Positions 13,354 through 24,122 of a stretch of 64,000 nucleotides of DNA are shown here, in pieces. Source of the stretch: Wuchereria bancrofti (taxonomy: Eukaryota; Nematoda; Chromadorea; Rhabditida; Onchocercidae). The position numbers and the translations under genes were made by a program. The stretch covers positions 3,392,194-3,456,193 of the forward strand of contig SSBO01000012.1 in assembly GCA_005281725.1 (NCBI GenBank), given 5' to 3'. The notes beneath the pieces were generated by a model. It did not search any database and was not told the origin of the DNA. It worked only from the letters and a program-made list of their open reading frames with translations. How positions within the stretch are numbered: the stretch's first letter is position 1; each line of letters starts with the position of its first letter.

Positions 13354-14611
13354 AAAATTGTTTTATATTGAAGTTAATTTTATGAGTGAGAGGATGGAAA
13401 GTTCTTTTGTGAGCCTTAGACATAGTTTTATTGGAGCAACTAGCGTGTTAGGTAAGACAACGTAAACTTTTTTTTCACTTTTACTTTATTAATACATGTC
13501 GGACTAATTTCAGCAGCTGATACAACAGCACGTTGACAGAACTTATGGTGTTTGATTTTGCAAATCAACATAATTTGTTGTTGTACTAGGCAACGGTTTA
13601 TGGTTTGTGGTAATTGTTTCACATATACTGTTTGTATTTAAAACAAGTTAAAGGCACTGGAATTTTTTTTTCTTAAATCGCTACCGGCTGTTTCATTTTT
13701 CCACATAACAGGATTTTTTTCTCGCCATCTGATCCATTGTTAAGAAATTTCCAAAATTTTAATAAATCACCCCACCAAAAGTTGTGTCTGCCTAAACTGT
13801 TATTGTGATGTTGGAAATGTTGTAAAACAAAAGACCAAAAGGATCGAATTACAACTTGTCGTGTTACATTCCCGAGAGTATTGTTTAATCTCAGCTCAAA
13901 AAGTGAACAACCAGAATTTATCAAACTGTTAATCATACAGATTCAGGAGCACGACTCACTGAAACAAGTGAATAGGAAAAATAGACGGCAGTAAAACGAG
14001 AAGTTTAAAATTTGAAAAAATTAAAACGAGTTTTAAAAAATTTTTCCCGAATTATTGGAATAGTCACTACCTGATAAATCCCTATTTTTATACTGTGTCG
14101 GGGGATACATTAAGGTACTGATTAGCCACCGAGAATAGTTCTTTCAGTGTTAAAGGGGAATGAGGGATGATTTGCTTCGCATTTCTTAACGATATTAAAA
14201 ACCTCCTACAGAATGATTGCAAAAAATGAAACAAGATTTAAGTTCACGACACAATATTGAGCTATTATGACGTAGTTGAGAATGAGTAAAATTATGCACG
14301 GTTCGTCAAAATACGCCCAGTTTCAAAATATCGTCTGGAAAAGTTGGTGACGAACGAACTAATAATTCATTTTCTCACTACTGCAGTAAAGTGACACTGA
14401 GGATTGGGAATTCTAATGTAGATCAGTTCCTCCTTACGAGGATGCGTGTCGATGAAATATCACAAGTATTCAATAGATAATCTAGAAACATGATGACCAA
14501 AAGTGGAAATCAGTGGAGAAGCTCCTCTGGCGAAGTTTGGCTAATCCACGTCAAACAGTCCTCTTGTTGGTCAAAATCATTTGTCCAGCCGAGCCTACAG
14601 CTGGACTTGCT
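13354..14611. other. Convergent intergenic region between nucleobindin and SelK
   Basis: The 3' flanks of two convergent genes meet here. No coding content was recognised. The part just below 14611 is the 3' untranslated side of the SelK gene on the minus strand, and is where a SECIS element would lie if its TGA is read as selenocysteine. By eye I did not find a convincing SECIS. Confidence 0.5.
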
Positions 14612-15453
14612 TTAACCTCAACTGCCGCCGCCCACCGGAGGACATGACATTCCGGAGGAAAATGCCGGACGTCCTATTGGACGCCGTCCTGTCCCATATC
14701 CATAACCACCTAAAATACAAGAACTTAATCTGTTCTTGAATGAGATGATCTTTAGAGACAAACCAAAGTTTAGGGTCTTTAATAAATTACAACATAATGC
14801 AGTTTAGATGCTCTATATACTTGGTGTGGTCACAACTCTTACCTCTCGGAGGCCTGCCTGGACCGCCACTTCCACGCCATCGGTCATTACCATTCCAACC
14901 ATGTCTGCGCCGTGATAGCCTATCTCCCGCTTCACCAATCAGTGGTCCAAAAAGTGTACGGAAACTGTAAGTTAAAAAAAAACCAACTGTCTCAACTATT
15001 ACATTAAATACATTTAAAGAAGCAAAAAAGACCACAAAAACTTACAAATATAAAAAAAATGCGAGAAACTGCCAAAGTAAACTGAACGTCGATTTCTTCG
15101 ATTCCACAATATTTCCATCTAAAATTCCAGAAAAAGGAGGCTGTAATTAGGTGAAGACACGGTATATTTGTCGACTCTATGGTTCCCCTTGCAATTTTCA
15201 CTTCACTATAACGATATCGTTTCGAGAGAAATGCTGTGGGGGAGAGAGAGAGAGATGTAAAGATGAGATTCATCTGAAAAAAGTTGTGAAGCAACTGAAT
15301 GGATTTCTCCTTCACAACAGTTTTCGAATTTAAGTTAGTCTTTCATTCAATTGGCCGTCAGCATGAATTCTTCAGATGAATTTTGAAGATTTGAACTGAA
15401 GGGATCGAAAATAAACATAGGATATAAAACTTACTGGAGTCGACGTACGGCAT
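14612..15453 (-). CDS. selk: Selenoprotein K homologue, with a possible in-frame Sec TGA
   Basis: Four exons on the minus strand join in phase: 15435-15453, 15046-15118, 14843-14964 and 14612-14709. The product starts MPYVDSNGNIVESKK, close to the SelK/fly G-rich start (M-x-Y-I/V-x-x-N-G). One membrane helix follows (about residues 17-40, LLWQFLAFFLYFFRTLFGPL), then an Arg/Gly-rich cytosolic tail. The end is MSCPPVGGGS, then TGA, GGT and TAA. In SelK the selenocysteine sits second or third from the end in a GG-U-G context, so TGA at 14618-14620 fits Sec102 of 103 residues. If TGA is a plain stop, the protein has 101 residues. SelK is an ER membrane protein linked to ER-associated degradation and DHHC6 palmitoylation. 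The start exon follows TATTTCAG (ending 15473), a likely trans-splice acceptor. The family call is firm; Sec decoding is unproven. Confidence 0.85.
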
Positions 15454-15473
15454 CCTTGTTTGCAGATTATAAC

Positions 15474-17009
15474 TGAAATAATTTTATAATAAGGATTCAT
15501 AATTTCCTACTAAAAACGAATTTGCTGAACTACAAAAATGAGATGTACGAGCAGTATGCAAGAATTCTGCTGTGTATCAAAACAAAGTGGTCTCTTATGA
15601 CTCCATCAATACGAATATGTCCATCACCTATTAGTTCCCGTAGTAGAAATTCCACTGCATTTCACAAGAATTCTGCTAAGCGGTAAATCTAAGTTGGAAG
15701 AAAACTAGAAACAACATGCCCAAAGCAAGGAAATTCAACACGTGCAGTGATAGTCGTCACAACAATGTGGCAATATCGCATGCCATTCATGTTGAACCAT
15801 TGTGAAAAACGGCATTCCAGGATCGGACGGAATCTTCGGGAAAACCTTAATACATGAAACATTTACATTGAGAGTTAAACTGAATGTATGAAACTAATGA
15901 CTCCTTCTGAAAAATTATTTAAAAGAGCACATCCAACATCAAAACTGCGAGTACTGCGAACGGGAAAATGACAGTCAATTTATTGGAATGAAACTACCAA
16001 ACAACAATGAGGAAACACGACGGAGTATTGAACAGTTGATATAAATAACCTACAGTTATATATATGTTAATCGGCATTGAAAACTCTTGAATTTTTTAGG
16101 AAAGCCCATGTTAAAAGCCTACTCTACCGAGATCACAGCCAACAGTTGCACTTCCACAGTTCCGAGAAGGATACTTGCTAATATACTTGCTGTTTATGCA
16201 AGAATGCATTACGACGTTGGTTGATCAGCTGATGTTTGGCTTTGAAATCATAAAACACGTTACAAGTAACTGGAACCGATTATCAAAAGAGGAAAAGTTT
16301 ATTTGCACAAAAGTATTCTAAAGCCAAACAAAGGAACAAATACAAATTATAATATCAAAAGAGTATAGGTTACAAAAACGTATAATATTTCAACAAGAAT
16401 CAATATCATCAAAAATATCTTAGCATAACAAATCTACAAGCATTTTATTCAGAAAATCATTGAAAAAGCATGGATTTACTACATCTTTTTCTATTTTAAC
16501 ATTCAGTTAGCTTCTTAGCTAATTCGTCTTTTTATAAATCAATAAAACTACTGAAAACATCTAGGAATAAATTTTCCTACTTAACTAACTATATTTGCAT
16601 CAAACTTTATCTGTCTGAATAACCCACATATTTGCATAATATATAAGCATGTGGGAACAAAGTATTTTTGTATTACAGAAATATCTCACAACAATTTGAG
16701 TAAATTCATAGTATAAAAACTTTTTGTATAAAAGCTGTTTTATTTACAGTATTTCTCAGACAAATGATTCATTACATAAAAGAAAAAATGTTTCAGTACC
16801 TAAAGTGATGAATGATTTATCACCCAATCTGATAACCAAACTTATATTCGATGATTAAAATGTCGTAAATAAACTCCCACTACACATCGGCAAAACGAAA
16901 TAATTTTAGGAAATTCTTTATGTCTGGATAATTCATATGTAAAACCCTCCAGTTTAGATTTTGTATATTGTGTATACAAAATCTAAAAAAAGAAAAAAAA
17001 AATAAAAAA
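15474..17009. other. AT-rich intergenic region
   Basis: No protein-coding or RNA gene was recognised. It lies upstream of the SelK gene on the minus strand and ends where the retrotransposon-rich block begins. Confidence 0.5.
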
Positions 17010-17146
17010 TGTCGCGAATTTCAATTTCGCGAAAGACCAAAGTATGAGAAGTTATTTAAGTTGTTAACCTTGACAAATAAAGATTCAACTCTTGCCTTTG
17101 TCCACAATGTACGGCACACACACCTCATTCCCAACAAACTTGGCGC
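17010..17146 (+). repeat. Short LTR relic of an older BEL/Pao family
   Basis: It starts TGTCGCGAATTTCAA, the same start seen at 18496 and 30274, and ends TTCCCAACAAACTTGGCGC. That end matches the sequence TTCCCAACAAAATTTGGC at 26270-26287, where an LTR-like end meets a TGGCxCC primer-binding-site-like string. The TG...CA-type border followed by TGGCGC is what an LTR end plus primer-binding site looks like. At about 130 bp it is internally deleted relative to the other copies. The downstream part to about 18480 shows no recognisable gag or pol. Confidence 0.4.
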
Positions 17147-18479
17147 AGCTAACACTCGAAATAACCTGAATCTTCTATCCTCTACAAACAACGTGCAGAA
17201 AATCCCCTGCTTGTTCCAACTATTGACTGACCGCAAACACTTCAACAAAACTCCACGACAATACTAAACAATTACCAAATTAATTCACATGTAAATTCTT
17301 CCATTTTAAAATTCAAGCTTATATTAAATGTAAAATAGCTCCAGTGTTTATTTTTGTATTCGATAGATTTATATCAAATGCTGTAAACAAGTTTATTATA
17401 AAAAGAGTTGCTATTTGTTCGAGAGACCATTCCATTTTGTAATCACATTGTTTACTCACTCAACTCCCTTCATTTAATCCTCCAGTTACTTTTTGTATCC
17501 CTTCATTTCTTCCGCTCATCCCATACTCTTAGATAAAATCTCTACGAAATTATCGGTATATTACTGATAAAGATTAATATTTCATATAGTGTAGCTGTTG
17601 TCTGCACAAACTTCAAACCAAACCAAGAAACAAACCTTCTCTAATAAAATTCCAATTTTGCGATAAATTTTTGATGCCCGAAATCAAGTAAAATGCCTTA
17701 TAGCACAATAAAGACGATGAACTGGCCAAGAAAAAATCGAGGAATTAATCAGTGAAGTTAGGGAACCAAGCTTATTAGCAATCGGAACACTATATACCAA
17801 AGGATGAAAAGCTACGATGTAAATATGAGGTCAGAAGAATTATCAAGGTGAAAATATTGCACTCTGGACTTCATACAAGCACAAAGCAATATTCAAGGGA
17901 ATAAGATCAAAAAAATGAGTAGACAAACATGCAAATATGCGGAACTTGTCGGCGACAGCAAGGGTATTTTAAATTAAAAAATGATGCTAAAGAGACTATC
18001 ATAACTTTAAATATGCAATTATGATTTAACGATTAAGTTGGCATATACAAAAGACATCTCCATAAAAGGAAACGCCACTAGCAACATTTAGCATTTTTCC
18101 AGAATCTTAGAGACAATTCTGTAGCAGATTCAGAACAGTAATTCATCTCCAAAATATTCCAGACATCCAGAAATTGAATTATTTGATGTCTTGTCTCATG
18201 GAAAATAATCACTGAAACAATGAAAGAATTTTGCAGTAGATGAGGATTTAAAGCATCCCAGTAGAGAAGCCGTCATTGGAAGTAAATTACCGGCGTAGAT
18301 ACTGGACAAAGTGTATCGATTAAAGAATGAATAAGAAATTTGGATAGCCGATAGGTTAAGACAACTCTTGACAGAACTAGTGTAATAAAACAAAAAAGTC
18401 ACTAGGACAGAAACATCAACCTTAGGCTGAAGCAATTTAAACAAAATAATCCTCAGCTGACTACGGAATCAAAATAGTC
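17147..18479. other. Probably eroded retroelement interior; nothing recognisable
   Basis: It lies between two LTR-start motifs (17010 and 18480/18496). It is AT-rich with no frame showing retroelement domains. Its origin as element interior is inferred from position only. Confidence 0.25.
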
Positions 18480-18495
18480 TGTCGCGAACTTCGAA

Positions 18496-19751
18496 TGTCG
18501 CGAATCTCCAAATCAGTATAACAAATATGTCTAGTAATTTGTGTTGCAAATGTTTACACTCAGATGTTTTATCGCACAAATTGTAATTGAATGTTTCCGA
18601 TCTGATACTTATTGAATCGTCCTCCCTTTTTTGTTGTTGAGTTTAAACGTTCCTCATTTTCCTATCTCATGACGATCTTTGTGTGATATGAAACTTATTA
18701 GATGATTTATCCCATTTTTTTTAGATATATATATATATATATATATACTTTATGTAAACACAATGAGAGGCTTCTATTCTTTTTTGCTACATACTTCTAT
18801 CAAAATCTCGACTGTGCCAAAGAAATTCTCCCAAACAAAAAAGAAAAAAATTCTCTACATGGTCAAAGAAAATTTTTATGGTATTGAAGGTAAAAAAGAC
18901 GAGCATTTTGCAATAAACACCATTGAGATAATTAGTGCCAAATTTATTTCACTTCCAGAAACCAATTCGAATGTCTGAGGAAAATCAATGCATGTATGAA
19001 ATGTTTTCAAATAAGACATGCATGACTACAATAAAAAGAAACTTTATTTCTATTGTGAAGACCTTCACAACACGGCGCTCTGTCCTAGCAAATAGAAGGA
19101 AATCATCCAAACAGTAGATTTAGATATGAAAAAAAATAAACTCGACAACAACAAAACCAATAATCAAAAAGTATTGCAACAAAATAAACGAATCATACTT
19201 TTGTGCAAAGAAATCAATGTAATGAATCCAGAAACCGAGAAAACCAAAAAAAGCTTTGACACTGTTCAACAACGGTTTGCAACTGTCCTTCATATGAAGG
19301 AATTTATCGAATCGACTGAAGCTTCATAAAACGGACGAAAAAGAACTAAAAATCACTTTACTTATAAGGTGCCAAAAGCATATCTTGTTCTCAGAGAAGA
19401 GCTAGCACTGAAATTTGGAAAAAAAGATAAAATATTGTTTGCGGTAATTGCGATTGACTATCAAATGAATTAATCTGAGCAAAAAGGAATTGTCATCCAT
19501 GAGACAACAAGAACAACTAGTTAATCTTACAGGCTATTGGAAGCAACCTGACATACTCTTTAGAGCAATTACTTCTTGAAATTTACCGAATTAAAAAGAT
19601 CGAGAATTTGAAATCTGGATTTTTATTATTTCACTTAAAAGTTGAACCAATGACAGTTTTAGTGGTATGCATGCGTCACTCTACACTACTAAGAACTGCC
19701 TCGAAATAATTCACTCCGGGATCAAGAAACAAAGAACCTCTCTCAAAGAAA
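18496..19751 (+). mobile_element. 5' part of an older BEL/Pao-like element (LTR plus gag start)
   Basis: TGTCGCGAATCTCC at 18496 opens an LTR-like stretch (a second partial start lies at 18480) that includes a (TA)n run at about 18725-18748. It ends near CTCGACTGTGCCAAAGAAA and CTACATGG at about 18860, resembling the LTR end at 26210-26287 (TTTCGACGGTGCCAGAG). A Lys/Asn/Gln-rich frame at 19126-19329 (starting MKKNKLDNNKTNNQK) has the look of a BEL/Pao gag amino end but carries no decisive motif. The younger element at 19757 is inserted at its 3' edge. Confidence 0.35.
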
Positions 19752-19756
19752 CCAAA
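19752..19756. repeat. Target-site duplication, left copy (CCAAA)
   Basis: CCAAA directly precedes the TGTCGCC start of the 5' LTR and recurs directly after the 3' LTR at 26185-26189. A 5-bp duplication is usual for BEL/Pao insertion. Confidence 0.85.
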
Positions 19757-20237
19757 TGTCGCCACAAGGGCGAAGCTATAACGTAGTGAAAAAGATTATT
19801 GTTTTAAGTGATTTTAATCTACTTTGTAACTTTAGCATCCATAAAGTCCCTTCCAATTTTCTTCCTTACAAAGTCATTCATTATAGTTTCTTGGTTTGGT
19901 ATGGCTCGGTTGGGAGGTGTCTAGCTTACTTATATCTTTAAATGTTTTATAATTAAATTAGTTATATTTGTGTGTTATGTATCAAATCGTTATTGTAATG
20001 TCGTATAATTTTTAATGTTAATCTGTGGTTTAATTACCCAAGTTTGAGGTTTAAATAATAAAGTATTTCACGAAGACTCCCACAGTACACATACACAGAA
20101 CGGAACCAGTACAGATTCGAGAATCTACCAGTATTGAAGGCAAAGAAGTCAACGATCTAAACTATCAAGAAAGGAAAACTACTTTGTTTCGCAAGGAAGC
20201 AGAGCAGTAAGAAAGAAATACTAAATTTGTTTTTACA
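19757..20237 (+). repeat. 5' LTR of the BEL/Pao element (481 bp)
   Basis: It begins TGTCGCCACAAGG and ends GTTTTTACA. It matches the 3' LTR through most of its length. It contains two blocks absent from the 3' copy (near ACTTTGTAACTTT, and a run around ATTATAGTTTCTTGG), so the LTRs differ by deletions as well as substitutions. The U3 part holds a TATA-like motif (TATAATT at 20004), then SL1 at 20027-20048 and AATAAA at 20057-20062. Confidence 0.93.
20004..20062 (+). promoter_or_regulatory. LTR core: TATA-like box, embedded SL1 leader, poly(A) signal
   Basis: TATAATT (20004-20010) is followed 23 nt later by all 22 bases of the nematode SL1 spliced leader (20027-20048; GGTTTAATTACC...TTTGAG), then GTTTAA, and AATAAA at 20057-20062. 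The spacing suits transcription starting at or near the first G of SL1, which would make SL1 the start of the R region. The GT right after the leader resembles the SL RNA donor site, but no Sm-binding AATTTTTGG-type site follows, so this is not an SL RNA gene. Confidence 0.8.
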
Positions 20238-20406
20238 TGGGGGCTGAGCAAAGAAAAAACCAGACCAATTAAATCAGCAACCTTTTCTTTGAGAGTGAAC
20301 TTTTGTTAAATTTGTGAACTTAATTGTACTAGTACCTTAATATTTTGCACTTTTATATAATTGCACCAATTTTTTTGATATTGTAATTCTGTTTTTTTTC
20401 TCATTT

Positions 20407-21419
20407 GTGTCTTATACTGTGATTGCTTTTGAGTGTTACGTGCCTATTGCAATGAATGCTGGCATTAGAAGAACAGCTCAAGGAACAGCAGCAAAGCTGC
20501 AGGAATTAATTGTGGCCATTCCTCCCCGGATAGAACCACCAGAGAACAGTACCGCACTGGAAACACGACAACTTTATGAAACCCAACTCAAAAAAGTACA
20601 GGACCTAAAGCACAGAATTGAAGACAGCGTACAGCGCTTACAACAAAAAGAACAAAGATGGGAAGATATTATGAACACTATGGAAAAAGAACAACTAAAG
20701 AAGGAGGAACAACTATATAAAGAGGCCTAAAAAGAAGGTTTTCTACACACACTAGAAATCGGAAGAGATGCACTGTTTACGCTAATTTCAAACGTACAAC
20801 AACTGGAACAAGCTATACAAACCAGTGATAAGGAAATAGACAGCATAGAACCTCCAACTCCAGTTCCAACCGCACCACTTGTCAGTCAAATGAACTTCCA
20901 AAAATGGAAATGAAGACTTTTGATGGCACCCTTACTGCATGGCCAGTATTCTGGGATTGGTCCCGAACCGCCGTACATGATCAACCAATCCCTCCGCTAA
21001 ACAAACTAACGTACCTTCGGGGCTGTTTTGTGGGAGCAGCAGCCTCAGTCATAGAACCCTACGAGCTACGGACCCAGAATTATGAAGTAGTTATCGCAGC
21101 ACTAAAAAAGCGATATGAACAGCCAGCAGCAATCAAACAAGCCTTATACAGAGAACTGGAAAGATTGCCTAGAGCGAAAGGAAGTAATCTACGAACCACT
21201 ACAGAAGCTATTGATCGAATAATAGAATTACTTGGATTCCAAGAGGAAGATGTTAATTCAACTCTTATAATCTATCTCATAAAACAAAAGCTTCCAAAGT
21301 CCATATGGGAGAAAATAGAATACGAGAAATCCGAATGGACAGTGTCCACCTTAAGAGACCGCCTAGCAACCTTTGTTATTGCTGAAGAAAATGTGGCAAG
21401 TATATTAGCTATGTCTTAA
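20407..21419 (+). pseudogene. BEL/Pao gag, coiled-coil amino part and capsid-like part (broken)
   Basis: An opening frame (20407-20730) starts MSYTVIAFECYVPIAMNAG and is rich in coiled-coil sequence (KKVQDLKHRIEDSVQRL). A TAA at 20728-20730 interrupts it, and the same frame then continues to about 20914. A frame change leads into 20904-21419, which reads MEMKTFDGTLTAWPVFWDW, the typical start of the BEL/Pao gag core ('L.K..F.G....W..FW'). This core ends at a stop at 21417-21419. At least one stop and one frameshift make it non-functional. Confidence 0.85.
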
Positions 21420-21553
21420 AAGAACCATACAGTCCGCATTGGGACACAATGGATATGTCAAAATTGACATCAGCACAACCAACGATCAATGAAACATAAT
21501 CGCCCCGCAAGAAAAAATGAGGCAACCTTAACGCACCCCCTAGAACGAACAGA

Positions 21554-22358
21554 ATGTGTTCGTTCTGCACAAAACTACATCGTACTCATGAATGCCGAAA
21601 ATTTTCTGATGAACGCTCGAAACGAGTGGTAGAACTAAAATTATGTTTTTTGTGCTTGAAAGAAGGACATAGATCAAAAGATTGCAAAGCTTCACAGTGC
21701 TTTAAATGCGGGCGAAGACACCATCCGGCATTATGCTCACCTGCAAACAACACGGACAATAAAGTTACGAAGAACACACCAGTAAATCAAACAACAATCC
21801 ACCTTGCAACGACAGAAACTAATGCAACATTCGCAAATATCAGAACATCTCCCAATAACCTTACGTCATTGTGGTGTATAGGATTTGCCAGTAACTCACG
21901 AAATCACCACAATAGTAAAAAAGTAATGGTACTCCTGGATACAGGCAATGACAGATCCTATATCACAAAAAATCTCGCACAGACATTAAAAATGATTGAC
22001 AGAGACACTGTCAGTTGCATCCTTTGCAGCAACAAAACCAGTTACAATGGAAACCAGACGACTTCAGGTCGTCCTTGAAAGCCAGGATCGCCAAACCAAA
22101 GAAGTAGTAACCGTCAACACAGTTCCTAGTATCTTACACCGCCCGCTACAATAAGCCAAAGTAAAAATGGACGTAAACCAACAACATGATATCCAAACAG
22201 CAGTACAGCAACCTGAATTACTTTTGGGAGCAGATGTCATTTCAAGAATTCTCCTACCCCAAACAACTCTTCGCCAAGGCAATTATATTATAATTGCGAC
22301 AACACTGGGTCAAATAGTAACGCGAGCAGAACCGCCACAATCGAACGACACACGGTAA
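21554..22358 (+). pseudogene. BEL/Pao gag zinc knuckles and aspartic protease (broken)
   Basis: Three CCHC-like knuckles follow one another (CSFCTKLHRTHEC, CFLCLKEGHRSKDC, CFKCGRRHHPALC). An aspartic protease follows with LLDTGNDRSYITKNLAQTL (catalytic DTG near 21938). The frame then breaks near 22064, and protease-to-RT linker sequence continues in another frame (22167-22358, containing LLLGADVISRILLPQ). This is the usual BEL/Pao order. Confidence 0.85.
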
Positions 22359-22396
22359 CAGTGGACTCCGTCGAAACATTTTGAAACCTTGAACTG

Positions 22397-23923
22397 ATGG
22401 GAATCAAGGAAGACGAAGTCAAAGAGGAAGATATCATAGCTCAGGAATATTTTGACCGGAATGTCCACACTAATAAAGAAGGAAGAATAGCGGTCAGCTT
22501 TCCCTGGAGACTAAAGCAAGATAATTTGCGCCCACTACCAGACAATTTTGCACTCCCGTCCGCAAGACTTTACTCCCAATGGAACAAATTACAATCAAAA
22601 CCCGAATTAATTTCGCAGTACCATCAGACCATTCAACAGCATATCGCGAATGGAATTATAGAAGCCACAACGCGCCAACACAACAACGAGTATTTCCTCC
22701 CGCACCAACCGATTTGGAATGAGAACAGTATTTCAACCAAATTACGTGTTGTCTTTGATGCAAGTGCAAAGCTACAAGGACAATCAAGCTTAAATGAATA
22801 TATTTTACGTGGCCCAGTAATACTCCCACAGTTATTAGGCGTAGTAATGCGATGGACATTACCATCAATTGCAATTATCGCCGACATAGAAAAAGCTTTC
22901 CATCAATTAACTTTGCACATAGATGACAGGAAATTTACAAAATTCCTTTGGCTTAAGGACATATATCGTCCTCCAACGACTACAAACTTGGCGATTTTTC
23001 AATTTGCTCGATTACCATTTGGTATCATCTGCAGCCCATTTCTCCTGGCAGCAGCCATACGATATGCTCTCCAAAAGATCAACACTTCTCTGGCTAGAGA
23101 GCCTGAATCAAATATATACGTTGATAATATTCTACTAACAGCTCAAAATCTCAAACAAGCTCATCACAAATACGAACTAACGAAGCAGTACTTTGCTTCA
23201 ATTAAAATGAACCTAAGGCAACTTAAATCGAACAAAGAAGATTTCAACAATTCACTACCCAATGAAGATCTCCTCCAAGGCACAACAGTAAAAATGTTAG
23301 GAATATTATGGAACATACATACGGACCAAATAATTCTGAAACTGAAGGAATTACCAAAAGCAACAACAAAGAGAACTATCCTATCCGCAGTGACAAGCGT
23401 ATTTGATCCACTAGGATGGATTTCTCCCGTCCTCATACCTTTTAAGACCTTCCTCCAAGAACTATGGCGAGATAAACTATCATGGGATGAACCTCTTAGT
23501 GTCGAACGATTATCCGAATGGAACAAACTTTCTCAGTCATGGACGCAAGAAACATTCCTACTCATACGACATATTAAAATAGAAGAAACTAGCTCGATAC
23601 ATATCTTCGCAGACGCTTCAGCTAAAGCATATGGGGCCGTAGCATACTTACTGACTCCCGGTCAAACTGCAAAGTTATGGCTCGCCAAAACACGTCTCGC
23701 GCCACTAAAGGCCACCACTGTTCCCAGGTTAGAACTATTGGCTGTACTAATTGCAACTCGTTTAGCTGTAACTATTCGAAAGGAACTTCAAAAGGAAAAC
23801 CTACCAATAACGGTGTGGAGCGATTCTCAAATAGTCCTTTGTTGGCTATTCAGTTCTACGAGACAGCCAAGATTCGTAGAAAACCGCTTAAAAGAATGTA
23901 GGCAAGCGAACGTATCCTTTTAA
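22397..23923 (+). pseudogene. BEL/Pao reverse transcriptase and RNase H (longest remaining frame)
   Basis: A 508-codon frame carries the RT fingers and palm (KLRVVFDASAK, IADIEKAFHQL, FARLPFGIICSPF, and IYVDNILL at the catalytic loop), then RNase H (IFADASAKAYGAV, TVPRLELLAVLIATRL, WSDSQIVLCWLF). The catalytic box reads YVDN rather than YVDD; I believe such boxes occur in some nematode BEL/Pao families, so I do not count it as damage. A TAA at about 23921-23923 cuts the frame, and the same frame continues with the 'STRENPADTLSRG' motif. Confidence 0.9.
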
Positions 23924-24122
23924 CATGTATCGACAAGGGAAAATCCAGCTGATACCTTGTCCAGGGGGATGTCTCCCGCAGAATTAAAAACTGCGACCCT
24001 CTGGTGGGATGGACCAACATGGCTAATCAAATGGAGAAAACATACCAGCCTGGACCCCTCCTACACAAAGTTTATCAAAGGATAATAATGAAACACAAGC
24101 TCAACAGGACCAAGAAAGTATA

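Noticed and set aside
13673..13936. 87-codon minus-strand frame downstream of nucleobindin
   Set aside because: No recognisable protein features; it lies in the 3' flank of the gene.
15004..15315. 103-codon minus-strand frame as an independent gene
   Set aside because: It overlaps SelK exon 2 and its intron in a different frame, and has no domain features.
20027..20048. Reading the SL1 match as a genuine SL RNA gene
   Set aside because: The downstream bases lack an Sm-binding site and the SL RNA hairpins, and run straight into AATAAA and U5-like LTR sequence; the match is in both LTRs at the same place.
23101..23145. YVDN in place of YVDD as a sign of RT inactivation
   Set aside because: I believe some nematode BEL/Pao families carry this variant, so it is not safe evidence of damage; the stops and frameshifts elsewhere already show the copy is dead.
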